From: an uncultured Cellvibrio sp.
GTDB taxonomy: Bacteria > Pseudomonadota > Gammaproteobacteria > Pseudomonadales > Cellvibrionaceae
DNA length: 5,237 nt
Direction of reading: 5' to 3'
Assembly (NCBI GenBank): GCA_946482385.1
Contig: CAMLRI010000199.1
Coordinates: forward strand, 1 to 5,237
Below are positions 1 through 5,237 of this stretch, in pieces. The position numbers and the translations under genes are program-made. The notes under the pieces were generated by a model that was not told the DNA's origin, did not search any database, and worked only from the letters and a program-made list of their open reading frames with translations. Numbering within the stretch: the first letter of the stretch is position 1; each line of letters starts with the position of its first letter.

Positions 1-1
1 T

Positions 2-1447
2 CACTTGAGTATTCACGAGGCCGCCTTGACCGATTATGCGGCCATGACCCTGGACCAGCAGCGCGATGGCACCCTAAAGGCCGACCTTACGCCCTGGCAT
101 GATGGTGTAAAAGTAAAAACTACACTTGGGTTTCACTCGCCCTGGCGCACTATTCAAATTGCACCTGATGCTAAAGGTTTGATTAACTCTTCACTGATTC
201 TAAATCTGAATGAGCCCAATAAACTGGGTGATGTCAGCTGGGTAAAGCCGGGCAAATACATTGGTATTTGGTGGGGAATGCACGTTGGCGCTAATACCTG
301 GGGCTCTGGCCCAACCCACGGCGCAACAACGGCCAATACCAAACGCTATATGGATTTTGCTGCGCAATATGGTTTTGATGGTGTGTTGGTAGAGGGCTGG
401 AACGAGGGCTGGGATGGCGATTGGTATACCAATGGCGATGTGTTTAAGTTTGCCAAGCCATACCCCGATTTTGATTTAGCCGAAATTACCCGTTATGGCC
501 TGAATAAAGGTGTGCGCTTGATTGGCCACCATGAAACTTCCGGTTCGGTAACCAATTATAAAAATCAAATGGATGATGCATTTGACCTTTACCAAAAGCA
601 CGGCGTGACCCAGGTTAAAACTGGTTATGTTGCCGATGGTGGCAAGGCCAAGCGCATTGATGACAATGGTATAGCGCGCAACGAGTGGCACGATGGCCAA
701 TTTATGGTGGGCGAATATCTGCGCTCGGTAACAGAAGCCGCCCAGCGCCAAATTAGCATCAATACCCACGAGCCGATTAAAGATACCGGCTTGCGCCGCA
801 CCTATCCCAACTGGATTGCACGCGAGGGCGCGCGCGGCCAGGAATACAACGCTTGGGGTTCGCCACCTAATCCGCCAGAGCACACAGTGTTATTGCCTTT
901 TACACGTATGTTGTCTGGCCCCATGGATTACACCCCGGGAATTTTTAATTTGGCGCCTTATGGCCTGGATGCGGAAAATCGCGTTCAGTCTACCCTGGCC
1001 AAAGAGCTTGCCCTTTATGTAGTGCTTTATAGCCCCATTCAAATGGCGGCCGACCAGATTGAAAATTATTTGGAAAAAGATGGCACAACTCCCAAGCCGG
1101 GTTTCCAGTTTATTATGGATGTACCTACCGATTGGGAAGAGAGCCGAGCATTGGCCGGTGAGGTGGGCGACTATATTGTGATGGCGCGTAAACAGCGCGG
1201 CGCCGAGGATTGGTACCTGGGTGCGATTACCGATGAGCAGGCGCGCAATCTGGATATTAAGCTGGACTTTTTAACGCCGGGTAAAACCTATGAGGCGCAA
1301 ATTTATCGCGATGGCGCCAAGGCTGAATGGAAAACCAACCCCTATGATATGGTGATTGAATCGCGCAAGGTAACTGCTAAAGATGCCCTGCGCTGTGCAT
1401 TGGGCACCAGTGGTGGTGCGGCTGTACGCTTTAAAGCCGTAGAATAA
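2..1447 (+). CDS. GH97 alpha-glucosidase (SusB-like), 3' part, truncated at left window edge
   Basis: Exo-acting glycoside hydrolase of family GH97 that would release glucose from the non-reducing ends of malto-oligosaccharides, usually in the periplasm. The reading frame is open to the left edge, so the first codons, including the TTG at 5, are internal. About 481 residues remain of a family that usually runs to about 650-740; the signal peptide and most of the N-terminal beta-sandwich are missing. Counting the Leu at base 5 as residue 1, the end of the N-domain (IHEAAL) comes first, then the (beta/alpha)8 barrel from about residue 80 (GIWWGMH, VLVEGWNEGW, GHHETSGSV, GPMDYTPGIF). A small C-terminal beta domain follows from about residue 385. 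By recalled alignment to Bacteroides SusB, E177 (HHETS), E256 (THEP), E274 (REGARG) and E280 (GQEY) match the general-base, calcium-binding and general-acid glutamates. This points to the inverting alpha-glucosidase branch rather than the retaining alpha-galactosidase branch. No frameshift is seen. The family is confident; the exact substrate is inferred. Confidence 0.93.
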   Translation, partial: HLSIHEAALTDYAAMTLDQQRDGTLKADLTPWHDGVKVKTTLGFHSPWRTIQIAPDAKGLINSSLILNLNEPNKLGDVSWVKPGKYIGIWWGMHVGANTWGSGPTHGATTANTKRYMDFAAQYGFDGVLVEGWNEGWDGDWYTNGDVFKFAKPYPDFDLAEITRYGLNKGVRLIGHHETSGSVTNYKNQMDDAFDLYQKHGVTQVKTGYVADGGKAKRIDDNGIARNEWHDGQFMVGEYLRSVTEAAQRQISINTHEPIKDTGLRRTYPNWIAREGARGQEYNAWGSPPNPPEHTVLLPFTRMLSGPMDYTPGIFNLAPYGLDAENRVQSTLAKELALYVVLYSPIQMAADQIENYLEKDGTTPKPGFQFIMDVPTDWEESRALAGEVGDYIVMARKQRGAEDWYLGAITDEQARNLDIKLDFLTPGKTYEAQIYRDGAKAEWKTNPYDMVIESRKVTAKDALRCALGTSGGAAVRFKAVE

Positions 1448-1456
1448 TACGCATGT
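1446..1456 (+). repeat. Degenerate copy of the AATACGTATGT repeat
   Basis: AATACGCATGT overlaps the end of the GH97 stop codon and differs at one base from the AATACGTATGT core found at 3666-3676 and 4926-4936. It lies in the same orientation and, like the other copies, outside the body of a gene. An 11-base match with one mismatch could be chance, so membership of the repeat family is tentative. Confidence 0.25.
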
Positions 1457-1522
1457 TAAGGAACCTCTGAAAAATGTTAACGCCGCGATGGCAACGCAGG
1501 TAAGTTTTCAGCGGTTCCTTAA
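1456..1522. mobile_element. Small palindromic MITE-like unit with TTAA flanks
   Basis: The left arm TTAAGGAACCTCTGAAAA (1456-1473) is the inverse complement of TTTTCAGCGGTTCCTTAA (1505-1522) with one mismatch (T1466 against C1512). The loop is about 31 bases. If TTAA at 1456-1459 and 1519-1522 is read as a target-site duplication, the element is 59 bp (1460-1518) with imperfect 14-bp terminal inverted repeats starting GGAACC. TTAA fits the YTAR target consensus of IS5, and GGAACCTCTGAAAA resembles IS5-family ends as I remember them. No transposase fits inside, so it would be a non-autonomous unit. Alternatives are a REP-like repeat or a plain RNA hairpin stabilising the 3' end of the GH97 mRNA. 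The inverted repeat is certain; the mobile origin is inferred. Confidence 0.5.
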
Positions 1523-1560
1523 AGCCGCCGCCAAATTTTGGCGGCGGCTTTCTGTATTTT
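1521..1560 (+). terminator. Strong intrinsic terminator after the GH97 gene
   Basis: AAAGCCGCCGCC (1521-1532) pairs perfectly with GGCGGCGGCTTT (1540-1551) around an AAATTTT loop, giving a 12-bp, very GC-rich stem. The tail TTTCTGTATTTTT is T-rich but interrupted. The A-run on the other flank could let it work in both directions. Its first two bases overlap the right end of the palindromic unit. It should largely separate GH97 transcription from the GH13 gene downstream. Confidence 0.88.
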
Positions 1561-1566
1561 TACCAT

Positions 1567-1595
1567 TTGCGGTTTTGCTGTTATGTTTTTACAAG
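1567..1595 (+). promoter_or_regulatory. Possible weak sigma-70 promoter for the GH13 gene
   Basis: TTGCGG (1567-1572) and TACAAG (1590-1595) are separated by 17 bases and match the consensus hexamers at 3/6 and 4/6. Transcription would start near 1602, leaving a short leader before the ribosome binding site. The strong terminator upstream implies that a promoter lies in 1552-1611, but the match is poor and an activator may be needed. No clear operator is visible. Confidence 0.22.
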
Positions 1596-1611
1596 ATGTT
1601 TTTATAACGAT

Positions 1612-1618
1612 AAAGAGG
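1612..1618 (+). promoter_or_regulatory. Ribosome binding site fixing the GH13 start at 1627
   Basis: AAAGAGG lies 8 bases before ATG 1627. The in-frame TTG at 1567 has no such site, and starting there would put 20 extra residues, several charged, before a well-formed lipoprotein signal. The site therefore supports the ATG. The same AAAGAGG sequence precedes the acyltransferase start. Confidence 0.8.
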
Positions 1619-1626
1619 CCAGGGCT

Positions 1627-3546
1627 ATGAATAAAAAAATCATTTCCGCTATAGCACTTTGTTTACTCGCGAGTGCTTGCAGTAAACAGCCGGAAAACAC
1701 CGTCGAGGTTACAACCTCCGTCCAACTCCAGGGGGCGGCAAAAACGCAAATACAGCAGCCAGTTGCCAAACCGGTGGTGTATCAGATGTTCACACGGTTA
1801 TTCGGCAATACCAACACCACTAACAAGCCCTGGGGAACCATTGAAGAAAATGGTGTAGGTAAATTTAATGATATTACCGACCAGGCACTGCAAGCTATTA
1901 AAGAGCTGGGGGTAACCCATGTATGGTACACAGGTGTGCCGCACCATGCTGTTATTCGCGATTACAGCGCCTATGGCATTAGTTTGGATGACCCGGATGT
2001 CGTTAAGGGGCGCGCAGGCTCGCCCTACGCGGTAAAAGATTATTACAGCGTTAACCCGGATTTAGCGGTTGATCCTGCCAAGCGGGTGGAGGAGTTTGAG
2101 GCATTGATTGCGCGCACCCATAAACAGGGTATGAAGGTGATCATTGATATAGTGCCCAACCATGTGGCGCGCCGCTATGAATCCCTGGGTAAGCCTGCCG
2201 GCGTGGAAGACTTTGGCGCTAAGGATGACACCAGCAAAGAATATGCGCGCGACAATGATTTTTATTATGTGATTGGCGAGCCATTTAAAGTGCCCGAGGC
2301 GGCGCACGGCTATCGCCCCTTGGGGGGGGAGGCCCATCCGCTGAGCGACAACCAATTTAACGAGGTGCCAGCCAAATGGACCGGCAATGGTTCGCGCCTG
2401 GCTCAGCCCAAGGCCGACGATTGGTATGAAACGGTAAAAATTAATTATGGTGTTCGCCCCGATGGCAGCAAGGATTTCCCCGAGCTGCCGGCTGATTACG
2501 CGCAAAAATCCCATAGCGAGCACGCTGCCTTTTGGGCAGATAAATCTGTGCCTGGCTCCTGGATTAAATTCCGTCAAATCGCCGAATATTGGTTGGCTAA
2601 GGGTGTAGATGGTTTCCGTTTTGATATGGCGGAAATGGTGCCGGTGGAGTTTTGGAGTTATTTGAACTCTGCCATCAAACAAAAAAATCCTGAAGCGTTT
2701 TTGTTGGCAGAAATTTATAACCCCAAAATTTATCGCGATTATATCCACCTGGGGAAAATGGATTATCTCTACGATAAAGTTGATATGTACGATAGCTTGA
2801 AAGCGATTATGCAGGGCAAGAGTGGCACTGATGTGCTGGTAGGTATTCAGCAGGAAATGCTAGACATAGAGCGCCATATGCTGCACTTTTTGGAAAACCA
2901 CGATGAGCAGCGCATTGCCAGCCCGGAATTCGCCGGCAGTGCGGAAAAAGCCAAGCCGGCAATGGTGGTGTCGGCGTTGATTAGCAGCGCGCCTACCATG
3001 ATTTATTTTGGCCAGGAAGTTGGCGAGCCGGGTGCGCTTGAATCCGGTTTTGGCGATCCATCGCGCACCAGTATTTTTGATTACGCCGGTGTCCCCCATC
3101 ACCAGCGTTGGATGAATGGCGGTAAGTTTGATGGCGGTGGTTTGAGTGAATCCGAGAAAAATCTGCGCGATTTCTATGGTCGTCTGTTGCGCTTTTCCGC
3201 TAGCCATCCTGCTTTAGTGGGGCAGTATCAGGAGTTGCACAGCTACAACCGCCAGCACAGCAAGGCTTATAGTGACCGGGTGTTTGCCTTTGCGCGTTGG
3301 AGTGAGTCGGGTGAAAAACTGTTGGTGTTAAGTTATTTTGACGCGCAGCAAAAGCTGCCTGTAAATTTGCTGTTGCCTCCGGAGCTGGTGGCGCAGTGGC
3401 AGTTGCGCGATGGCACTTATGAATTGCGCGATGCCTTGGATCCGGCGGCGGCACCTGTACAGCTGGGCATTCAGGATGGCCGCGCCAGCCTGGATACCAA
3501 TTTGGCACCCTTGCAAAGTATGGTGTTGGTATTGGCGGACAAGTAA
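1627..3546 (+). CDS. GH13 alpha-amylase family enzyme, lipoprotein
   Basis: A 639-residue endo-acting alpha-glucan hydrolase anchored to the envelope by a lipid. Residues 1-17 (MNKK, then a hydrophobic stretch) end in ASAC, a lipobox with Cys18 as the lipidated residue. Ser follows at +2, which favours outer-membrane sorting. A Gln/Thr-rich linker runs to about residue 47. The catalytic barrel begins at VVYQMFTRLFG, and a long domain B lies between conserved regions I and II. The GH13 motifs are all present: region I DIVPNH (D174-H179), region II GFRFDMAE (R331, nucleophile D333), region III AEIYNP (acid/base E362) and region IV ENHDE (H425, D426). A C-terminal beta domain covers about residues 545-639. 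Length and lipid anchor recall SusG, the surface amylase of Bacteroides, but I see no obvious inserted starch-binding module. The ATG at 1627 is chosen over TTG 1567 because of the ribosome binding site and the signal peptide. Alpha-amylase against neopullulanase or similar specificity, and inward or outward orientation, cannot be settled from sequence. Confidence 0.93.
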   Translation: MNKKIISAIALCLLASACSKQPENTVEVTTSVQLQGAAKTQIQQPVAKPVVYQMFTRLFGNTNTTNKPWGTIEENGVGKFNDITDQALQAIKELGVTHVWYTGVPHHAVIRDYSAYGISLDDPDVVKGRAGSPYAVKDYYSVNPDLAVDPAKRVEEFEALIARTHKQGMKVIIDIVPNHVARRYESLGKPAGVEDFGAKDDTSKEYARDNDFYYVIGEPFKVPEAAHGYRPLGGEAHPLSDNQFNEVPAKWTGNGSRLAQPKADDWYETVKINYGVRPDGSKDFPELPADYAQKSHSEHAAFWADKSVPGSWIKFRQIAEYWLAKGVDGFRFDMAEMVPVEFWSYLNSAIKQKNPEAFLLAEIYNPKIYRDYIHLGKMDYLYDKVDMYDSLKAIMQGKSGTDVLVGIQQEMLDIERHMLHFLENHDEQRIASPEFAGSAEKAKPAMVVSALISSAPTMIYFGQEVGEPGALESGFGDPSRTSIFDYAGVPHHQRWMNGGKFDGGGLSESEKNLRDFYGRLLRFSASHPALVGQYQELHSYNRQHSKAYSDRVFAFARWSESGEKLLVLSYFDAQQKLPVNLLLPPELVAQWQLRDGTYELRDALDPAAAPVQLGIQDGRASLDTNLAPLQSMVLVLADK

Positions 3547-3587
3547 TTGTTTTGCTGAATCTAACACAGGTTTTTGAGCCGTTTTTT

Positions 3588-3620
3588 AATAGCCCCAGCT
3601 GAGTCTGGGGTTATTTTTTT
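3588..3620 (+). terminator. Intrinsic terminator after the GH13 gene
   Basis: AATAGCCCCAG (3588-3598) pairs with CTGGGGTTATT (3605-3615) through one G-T wobble, with a CTGAGT loop. A run of seven T follows at 3614-3620. It lies about 40 bases after the stop codon and separates the starch gene from the acyltransferase. Confidence 0.88.
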
Positions 3621-3663
3621 CATTATCACTAACGGCAGTTGTTAATAATTGTTTGGCCAATTT

Positions 3664-3679
3664 TGAATACGTATGTAGC
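3664..3679 (+). repeat. ATACGTATGTAG repeat, copy 1 (upstream of the acyltransferase)
   Basis: TGAATACGTATGTAGC is identical to 4924-4939 and closely related to 4894-4912. The core ATACGTAT is an 8-bp palindrome. The copy starts 84 bases before the GTG start of the acyltransferase gene, where a regulator could bind. It could instead be a dispersed intergenic repeat. The repeat is directly visible; its role is unknown. Confidence 0.7.
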
Positions 3680-3734
3680 ACCTTGGTGGGCATCGCTGGT
3701 TTGCGTATGTTGATGCCATGTCCATAACCACAAT

Positions 3735-3741
3735 AAAGAGG
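3735..3741 (+). promoter_or_regulatory. Ribosome binding site that favours the GTG start at 3748
   Basis: AAAGAGG, extended to AAAGAGGTG, ends 6 bases before GTG 3748. It lies inside the reading frame that would open at ATG 3718, and that ATG has no purine-rich site before it. The protein from GTG begins MESPTYIKSLTPLRGL, a usual beginning for an acyltransferase-3 protein a few residues before its first membrane helix. Confidence 0.75.
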
Positions 3742-3747
3742 TGCACG

Positions 3748-4887
3748 GTGGAATCTCCAACCTATATTAAATCCCTCACGCCCTTGCGCGGCCTGGCTGC
3801 GCTCTGGGTGGTGCTATTTCATATCGATGTCAGTTTGTATTATCGCGAGCTGGGTGGATTGCTTTCGCGCGATGCGAGCGGCTTGTTTGCCAAAGGTTAT
3901 TTGTGGGTCGATTTTTTCTTTTTGTTGAGCGGTTTTATTATCGCCCATGTGTATGGCAACAGCTTGGCGGGCCAGCATAAAACACAAGCGGCACGCCAAT
4001 ATTTGTGGGCCAGGTTTACGCGGCTGTACCCCCTGCATTTATTTACCCTGTTAGTTTTGGTGGTGGCGTCTACGCTGGTGGCTTATTGGTTGCCGCAGGT
4101 AATTGATGGCAGTTGGCAAACCTATTTCGCCTGGTCGGCATTGCCCAGCCATTTGCTGTTTACCAATGCCATGAACCAGCATGTGTATTTGTCCTGGAAT
4201 ATGGTGTCCTGGTCGATTGGCGCTGAGTGGTGGACTTATGTTGCCGCCATTGGGGTATTGGCATTTGTGCCGGCGCGGGTGTTGGGGTATTGGTTGCTAT
4301 TGATGCTCTGCGGCGCACTGGGCTTGGTGGCCTTGGTTTACAGCCTGCCGGAGAAAAACCTGGATATCACTTTTAATTATGGTTTTGTACGTTGCCTGTG
4401 TGAATTTGTAATTGGCCTGGGTTTGTATCGTATCTATCAACAGCGCCTGCTGCTTCAGTGGTTGGCGCGGGACAGTTTGATCCTGGTTTTGCTCTTGCTC
4501 ATCCTGATTATTTTCCATTGGCGTTTGCCGGACTTATTGGTGGTGCCAGTATTTTGTACGTTAATTCTGGCGGCTGCTTATAACCAAACTCGGGTAGCGA
4601 AATTTTTAAACCTGCGTTGGTTGCAGTATTTGGGCGATATTTCCTATTCGGTGTACTTGGTGCACGGCATTTGGTTTATGGTGTTTTGGTTTGCATTTCC
4701 TTTTTTAAAATCGCACTTGGGTGGTGAGCTGCTATCGCCGCTGTGGGCCTGGTTGTATGCAGTGGTTTTTGTGTTGTTAACCCTGGGCTCTGCGCATTTG
4801 ACCCATCGCTATATTGAGTTGGCGGGGCGCCGCTGCTTGAATCGCCTTGCGGAATACTTGCCATCGCGCGCGCTTAAACCGCAATAA
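3748..4887 (+). CDS. Acyltransferase 3 family (OafA/YrhL-type) membrane protein
   Basis: An integral inner-membrane acyltransferase, 379 residues from the preferred GTG (389 from ATG 3718). The family moves acyl groups, often acetyl, across the membrane onto sugars of LPS, exopolysaccharide, peptidoglycan or secreted glycans. Near the N-terminus R14 and H25 form the RX10H motif of the family (LRGLAALWVVLFHI). Further motifs are WVDFFFLLSGF at about 53-63, FTRLYP at about 90-95, SWSIGAEWW at about 154-162, YLGDISYSVYLVHG at about 294-307, and a late RYIE at about 354-357. Hydrophobic stretches suggest about ten membrane helices. The length suits a stand-alone acyltransferase without the C-terminal SGNH domain of some relatives. 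The gene has terminators on both sides, so it is probably transcribed alone. No glycan-synthesis gene lies nearby to name the acceptor. The family call is firm; the substrate is unknown. Confidence 0.92.
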   Translation: MESPTYIKSLTPLRGLAALWVVLFHIDVSLYYRELGGLLSRDASGLFAKGYLWVDFFFLLSGFIIAHVYGNSLAGQHKTQAARQYLWARFTRLYPLHLFTLLVLVVASTLVAYWLPQVIDGSWQTYFAWSALPSHLLFTNAMNQHVYLSWNMVSWSIGAEWWTYVAAIGVLAFVPARVLGYWLLLMLCGALGLVALVYSLPEKNLDITFNYGFVRCLCEFVIGLGLYRIYQQRLLLQWLARDSLILVLLLLILIIFHWRLPDLLVVPVFCTLILAAAYNQTRVAKFLNLRWLQYLGDISYSVYLVHGIWFMVFWFAFPFLKSHLGGELLSPLWAWLYAVVFVLLTLGSAHLTHRYIELAGRRCLNRLAEYLPSRALKPQ

Positions 4888-4893
4888 GCCTTC

Positions 4894-4912
4894 TGCATAC
4901 GTATGTATAGCC
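4894..4912 (+). repeat. ATACGTATGTAG repeat, copy 2 (variant)
   Basis: TGCATACGTATGTATAGCC starts seven bases after the acyltransferase stop codon. It carries the same ATACGTATGTA core as the other copies, with C for A before the core and two extra bases (AT or TA) before GCC. The core here extends to the 10-bp palindrome CATACGTATG (4896-4905). It is offset from copy 3 by 30 bases, close to three helical turns. Confidence 0.65.
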
Positions 4913-4923
4913 TGTGCACTTTA

Positions 4924-4939
4924 TGAATACGTATGTAGC
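4924..4939 (+). repeat. ATACGTATGTAG repeat, copy 3
   Basis: TGAATACGTATGTAGC is identical over 16 bases to copy 1 at 3664-3679, 1260 bases away and in the same orientation. The similarity extends two or three bases further left with one mismatch. Together the copies flank the acyltransferase gene. Confidence 0.7.
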
Positions 4940-4942
4940 CGG

Positions 4943-4971
4943 TTGTTGCCCGAATTTAATCAACCTAAGAT
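4943..4971 (+). promoter_or_regulatory. Possible weak promoter before the terminator at 5064
   Basis: TTGTTG (4943-4948) and TAAGAT (4966-4971) have the ideal 17-base spacing and match the consensus hexamers at 3/6 and 4/6. The predicted start is near 4978. Repeat copies 2 and 3 lie directly upstream, where activator sites often sit. The hexamer matches alone are weak, and AT-rich intergenic DNA often yields such pairs by chance. Confidence 0.25.
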
Positions 4972-4977
4972 AGCTTC

Positions 4978-5091
4978 ATGCATGAGTTGAGCGTTCTCCT
5001 GTGCAACTCCGGCAGTTTATCTCTTCTCCATTTTTTTGTTGTTTATCGTCGCTGTTGATAACTTGGCGCAGCTTGCTGCGCCACTTTTTTT
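4978..5091 (+). ncRNA. Candidate small RNA of about 114 nt (tentative)
   Basis: A transcript from the promoter-like pair at 4943-4971 would end at the strong terminator at 5064-5091. No persuasive coding frame lies between. It would hold a GAGTTG/CAACTC hairpin with a pyrimidine-rich TTCTCCT in its loop, and an unpaired T-rich stretch at 5030-5043. These features are compatible with a trans-acting RNA. I recognise no known RNA family. The segment may simply be a long 3' UTR of the acyltransferase mRNA. Confidence 0.18.
5064..5091 (+). terminator. Intrinsic terminator 177 bases after the acyltransferase
   Basis: TGGCGCAG (5064-5071) pairs perfectly with CTGCGCCA (5076-5083) around a CTTG tetraloop, and seven T follow at 5085-5091. 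It is the first convincing terminator after the acyltransferase stop codon, so it ends that mRNA, a separate small RNA, or both. Confidence 0.88.
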
Positions 5092-5227
5092 ATTTCCCCT
5101 CGCTGTATTTTCCTTTCCCTGTTATCTATTCTTTCGCGCATTAAAACATTCGTTTTTATATTTTTTTATTCAGTTATTCCTCTGATTTTATTTGGGGTTG
5201 GCGGCGTGGCTGGGTTAATAGCGTGGC

Positions 5228-5232
5228 GGAGG
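5228..5232 (+). promoter_or_regulatory. Ribosome binding site for a gene starting just past the right edge
   Basis: GGAGG is a full Shine-Dalgarno core, five bases from the window end. A start codon in the next few bases outside the window would have normal spacing. No part of that gene is visible. Confidence 0.5.
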
Positions 5233-5237
5233 ATTTA

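Larger units (their letters stand above)
4888..5237. other. Gene-free region after the acyltransferase
   Basis: No convincing coding frame is seen on either strand over about 350 bases. The region holds, in order, two repeat copies, a weak promoter-like pair, the 10-bp palindrome TCATGCATGA (4976-4985), and a short hairpin candidate GAGTTG/CAACTC (4984-4989 with 5004-5009). A strong terminator follows (5064-5091), then a T- and C-rich stretch to about 5190. It ends in a ribosome binding site at the right edge. A promoter for the next gene probably lies in the T-rich part, but no hexamer pair stands out. Confidence 0.6.

Noticed and set aside
5..7. TTG as the start codon of the GH97 protein
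   Set aside because: The frame is open to the window edge and the sequence begins within the N-terminal domain of the family, so this is an internal Leu codon.
476..883. A 135-codon open frame on the minus strand
   Set aside because: It is antisense to the conserved GH97 barrel, where the glutamate motifs lie, and shows no recognisable domain.
1603..1608. TATAAC as the -10 box of the GH13 promoter
   Set aside because: Transcription would start at about 1615, inside the ribosome binding site, and no good -35 hexamer lies at the right distance.
2062..2748. A 228-codon open frame on the minus strand
   Set aside because: It lies wholly opposite the GH13 gene, which has complete catalytic motifs. 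The antisense translation resembles no family and is best explained as a shadow of the real frame.
3639..3668. TTGTTA and TTGAAT with an 18-base gap as the acyltransferase promoter
   Set aside because: The matches are weak, and several equally poor pairs can be drawn in the same AT-rich stretch, so no single choice is supported.
3664..4939. CRISPR-like or integron-like array formed by the ATACGTATGTAG copies
   Set aside because: Only three copies exist, with one gene-sized and one 30-base offset. There are no regular spacers, no attC-like folding, and no cas or integrase gene in the window.
4978..5058. A 26-codon frame beginning ATG CAT GAG
   Set aside because: There is no ribosome binding site, the short hydrophobic product resembles nothing known, and the frame runs through a hairpin and T-rich non-coding sequence. 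It is kept only as a remote leaderless possibility.

Overview
The window looks like chromosomal DNA from a saprophytic gammaproteobacterium, probably Cellvibrio or a close relative. This is inferred from the combination of a SusB-type GH97 alpha-glucosidase with a lipoprotein GH13 amylase, moderate GC content, Shine-Dalgarno/ATG gene starts and strong GC-rich intrinsic terminators. It was not checked by any search. All three genes lie on the + strand, and each is followed by its own terminator hairpin.

Layout. 2-1447: the 3' two-thirds of a GH97 alpha-glucosidase, cut by the left edge. 1448-1626: a 67-bp palindromic, MITE-like unit, then a strong terminator, then the short leader of the next gene. 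1627-3546: a complete GH13 alpha-amylase-family enzyme with a lipoprotein signal peptide. 3547-3747: an intrinsic terminator, one copy of an ATACGTATGTAG-type repeat, and the leader of the third gene. 3748-4887: a multi-spanning acyltransferase-3 (OafA-type) membrane protein, most likely starting at a GTG. 4888-5237: a gene-free stretch with two more repeat copies, a weak promoter-like pair, a strong terminator at 5064-5091, a T-rich stretch, and a ribosome binding site at the right edge that should serve a gene just outside the window.

How the genes work together. The GH13 lipoprotein would cut starch or other alpha-glucans at the envelope, and the GH97 enzyme would release glucose from the resulting oligosaccharides. 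This matches the division of labour between SusG and SusB in Bacteroides. The terminator between them suggests separate transcripts rather than one operon. The acyltransferase has no visible link to starch use and probably O-acylates a surface polysaccharide or another envelope glycan.

No undescribed multi-gene system is evident. The signals most worth a second look are non-coding: the IS5-like palindromic unit between the GH97 stop codon and its terminator, a 16-bp perfect direct repeat flanking the acyltransferase gene with a third variant copy, and a possible short RNA ending at 5091.
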